A stretch of 64,000 nt of DNA, taken from positions 132,615,027 to 132,679,026 of the forward strand of contig OY757013.1 in assembly GCA_963580285.1 (NCBI GenBank), given 5' to 3'. This DNA comes from Lucinisca nassula (lineage: Eukaryota > Mollusca > Bivalvia > Lucinida > Lucinidae). The notes below the pieces were generated by a model. That model was given only the letters and a program-made list of their open reading frames with translations, searched no databases and had not been told where the DNA came from. The position numbers were made by a program, and so were the translations under genes. How positions within the stretch are numbered: position 1 is the stretch's first letter; each line of letters starts with the position of its first letter. Below, piece after piece: positions 63,068 to 64,000 of the stretch.

Positions 63068-63345
63068 CGCAACCCCGCCAGTCGGGGCTTTTGGAAATAG
63101 ATTGGTCTGCATGGTGCTTCCGCATTGAGCTAAAAACGACCAAATGTTTGAGTAATGGTAAATCGCTTGGAAGGTCTAAGCCTCCCAGAAAAAGTGGTGT
63201 TATTAAGACTGACCCATAAACCCTTGCGTATTCTTTGGGTGAAACTGCTCAATGTCATCAAGATGTCGGGAAAAAGTTAAACAAACCGGAAGCAATATTT
63301 CAAAAATATTCTAAATAGTCTTGACAGAGGCGTTAAAAAATACCT
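63068..63345 (+). mobile_element. SINE A, diverged copy
   Basis: ACCCCGCCAGTCGGGGCTTTTG start and TCTTGACAGAGGCGTTAA end. The middle is heavily mutated and the CAAA tail is lost. Confidence 0.65.
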
Positions 63346-64000
63346 TATTCTGGAACATTTCCGCGTCGCCCAAAGCTCGCGGTTTCGCGGTTGGTCTTGA
63401 TGCGCGAAAATTAAAATAAGAGAAATAGTCTCTAAGTTTGTCGTAATTAACAGCATACTCCAACGATACTATTTTGTGGTAGTTACTTTCCTCAAAATAA
63501 GGTCGAATAAAGTCAATTAATGCGGAAAGGCTTGGATTATGTTATTAGTAATTACTTTGGTCGTTGAAAAAAGCTGTCACTAACTAGAGCTGGTGTTTAT
63601 GAAACACTATGCCCCCAACACTGATTGTCCCAAAAATTTTACATGATGGAAATGCTAAGTAATGCTGAGAATCTATCTTAGCTTTCATGGTTCTAAAGTT
63701 ATGCTTTGCAATGTAAAATGGCCAAAGTAACAGAGGGCCATCATAACTCATTAAATACCTTTCGAAATTTTCAAAAGTTATTTTCTGATCATCTCCTCAT
63801 AACTTCAAACTATACACCAGGTTTCAAGACTCTGATTTCAATAGTTTTGGAGATATTTTGCTGACAAGATTTCATGAAAAAAATTTCAATTTCAATAAAA
63901 TTTTTCAAAGGGCAATAAAATCAGGAAAGGGCCATAATCCTGATGGGATATCATGTATGGTTCAGAAGTGATGTGGTGCATAAAAAAGGTGTGGTGTATG
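63346..64000. repeat. Probable start of another tandem-core element
   Basis: From about 63587 the text (CTAGAGCTGGTGTTTATG, CACTATGCCCCC, then repeated GGCCAAAGTAACAGAGGGCC- and GGCAATAAAATCAGG-like words) resembles bivalve tandem-core repeats, but the unit is cut by the window end. 63346-63586 has nothing recognised. Confidence 0.35.

Overview
This window is a gene-poor, repeat-rich stretch of an invertebrate nuclear genome, most likely a mollusc (bivalve or gastropod). The organism is inferred from family resemblance only: pearl-like tandem-core elements with TCCG runs, Penelope-like elements, tRNA-derived SINEs ending in CAAA repeats, hammerhead-ribozyme retrozymes, and a class A peptide-type GPCR. 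No bacterial genes, rRNA or CRISPR arrays are visible. Host coding sequence is limited to the terminal exon of a rhodopsin-like GPCR (60292-61061, minus), a possible orphan terminal exon (17650-17831, minus) and an unplaced coding-like patch at 11805-12221.

Layout. 1-3325: decayed LINE pieces, a tRNA-derived SINE, a two-unit tandem repeat and a hammerhead-bearing monomer. 3326-11765: a young LTR retrotransposon of Ty3/gypsy type with LTRs differing only in a T-tract, gag and pol joined by a textbook -1 frameshift signal, an env-like remnant and a minisatellite. It sits inside the stem-II loop of another hammerhead ribozyme. 11766-19500: SINEs, hairpin MITEs and foldback repeats, several nested with target duplications. 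19513-21035: four tandem 383-bp units, each with a complete type I hammerhead on the minus strand. 21190-25260: a satellite-like tract of about 155 bp period invaded by Penelope-like ends and MITEs.

26690-42555 is a direct tandem duplication of an approximately 8-kb segment. Its two units provide filled and empty versions of several insertion sites: a LINE, a TTAA-flanked piggyBac-type MITE and short Penelope 3' ends. 43295-47120 is a nearly full-length non-LTR retrotransposon whose 1115-residue ORF carries a 2A peptide-like motif behind a hydrophobic N-terminus. 48960-53690 is a large inverted-repeat composite around a dead DDE transposase. 54823-57222 is a tandem-core element inserted into a hairpin MITE. 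57500-64000 holds more MITEs, a pogo-type MITE, the GPCR exon and a LINE tail.

Most elements are non-autonomous and appear to depend on relatives: SINEs share bodies and 3' tails with each other and with a LINE, hairpin modules recur in different MITE backbones, and hammerhead units occur in tandem, alone and inside Penelope-like sequence. The most notable signals are the hammerhead array, the retroelement that broke a ribozyme, the UUUAAAC frameshift site and the 2A motif. All percentages of identity, family assignments and boundaries were judged by eye.
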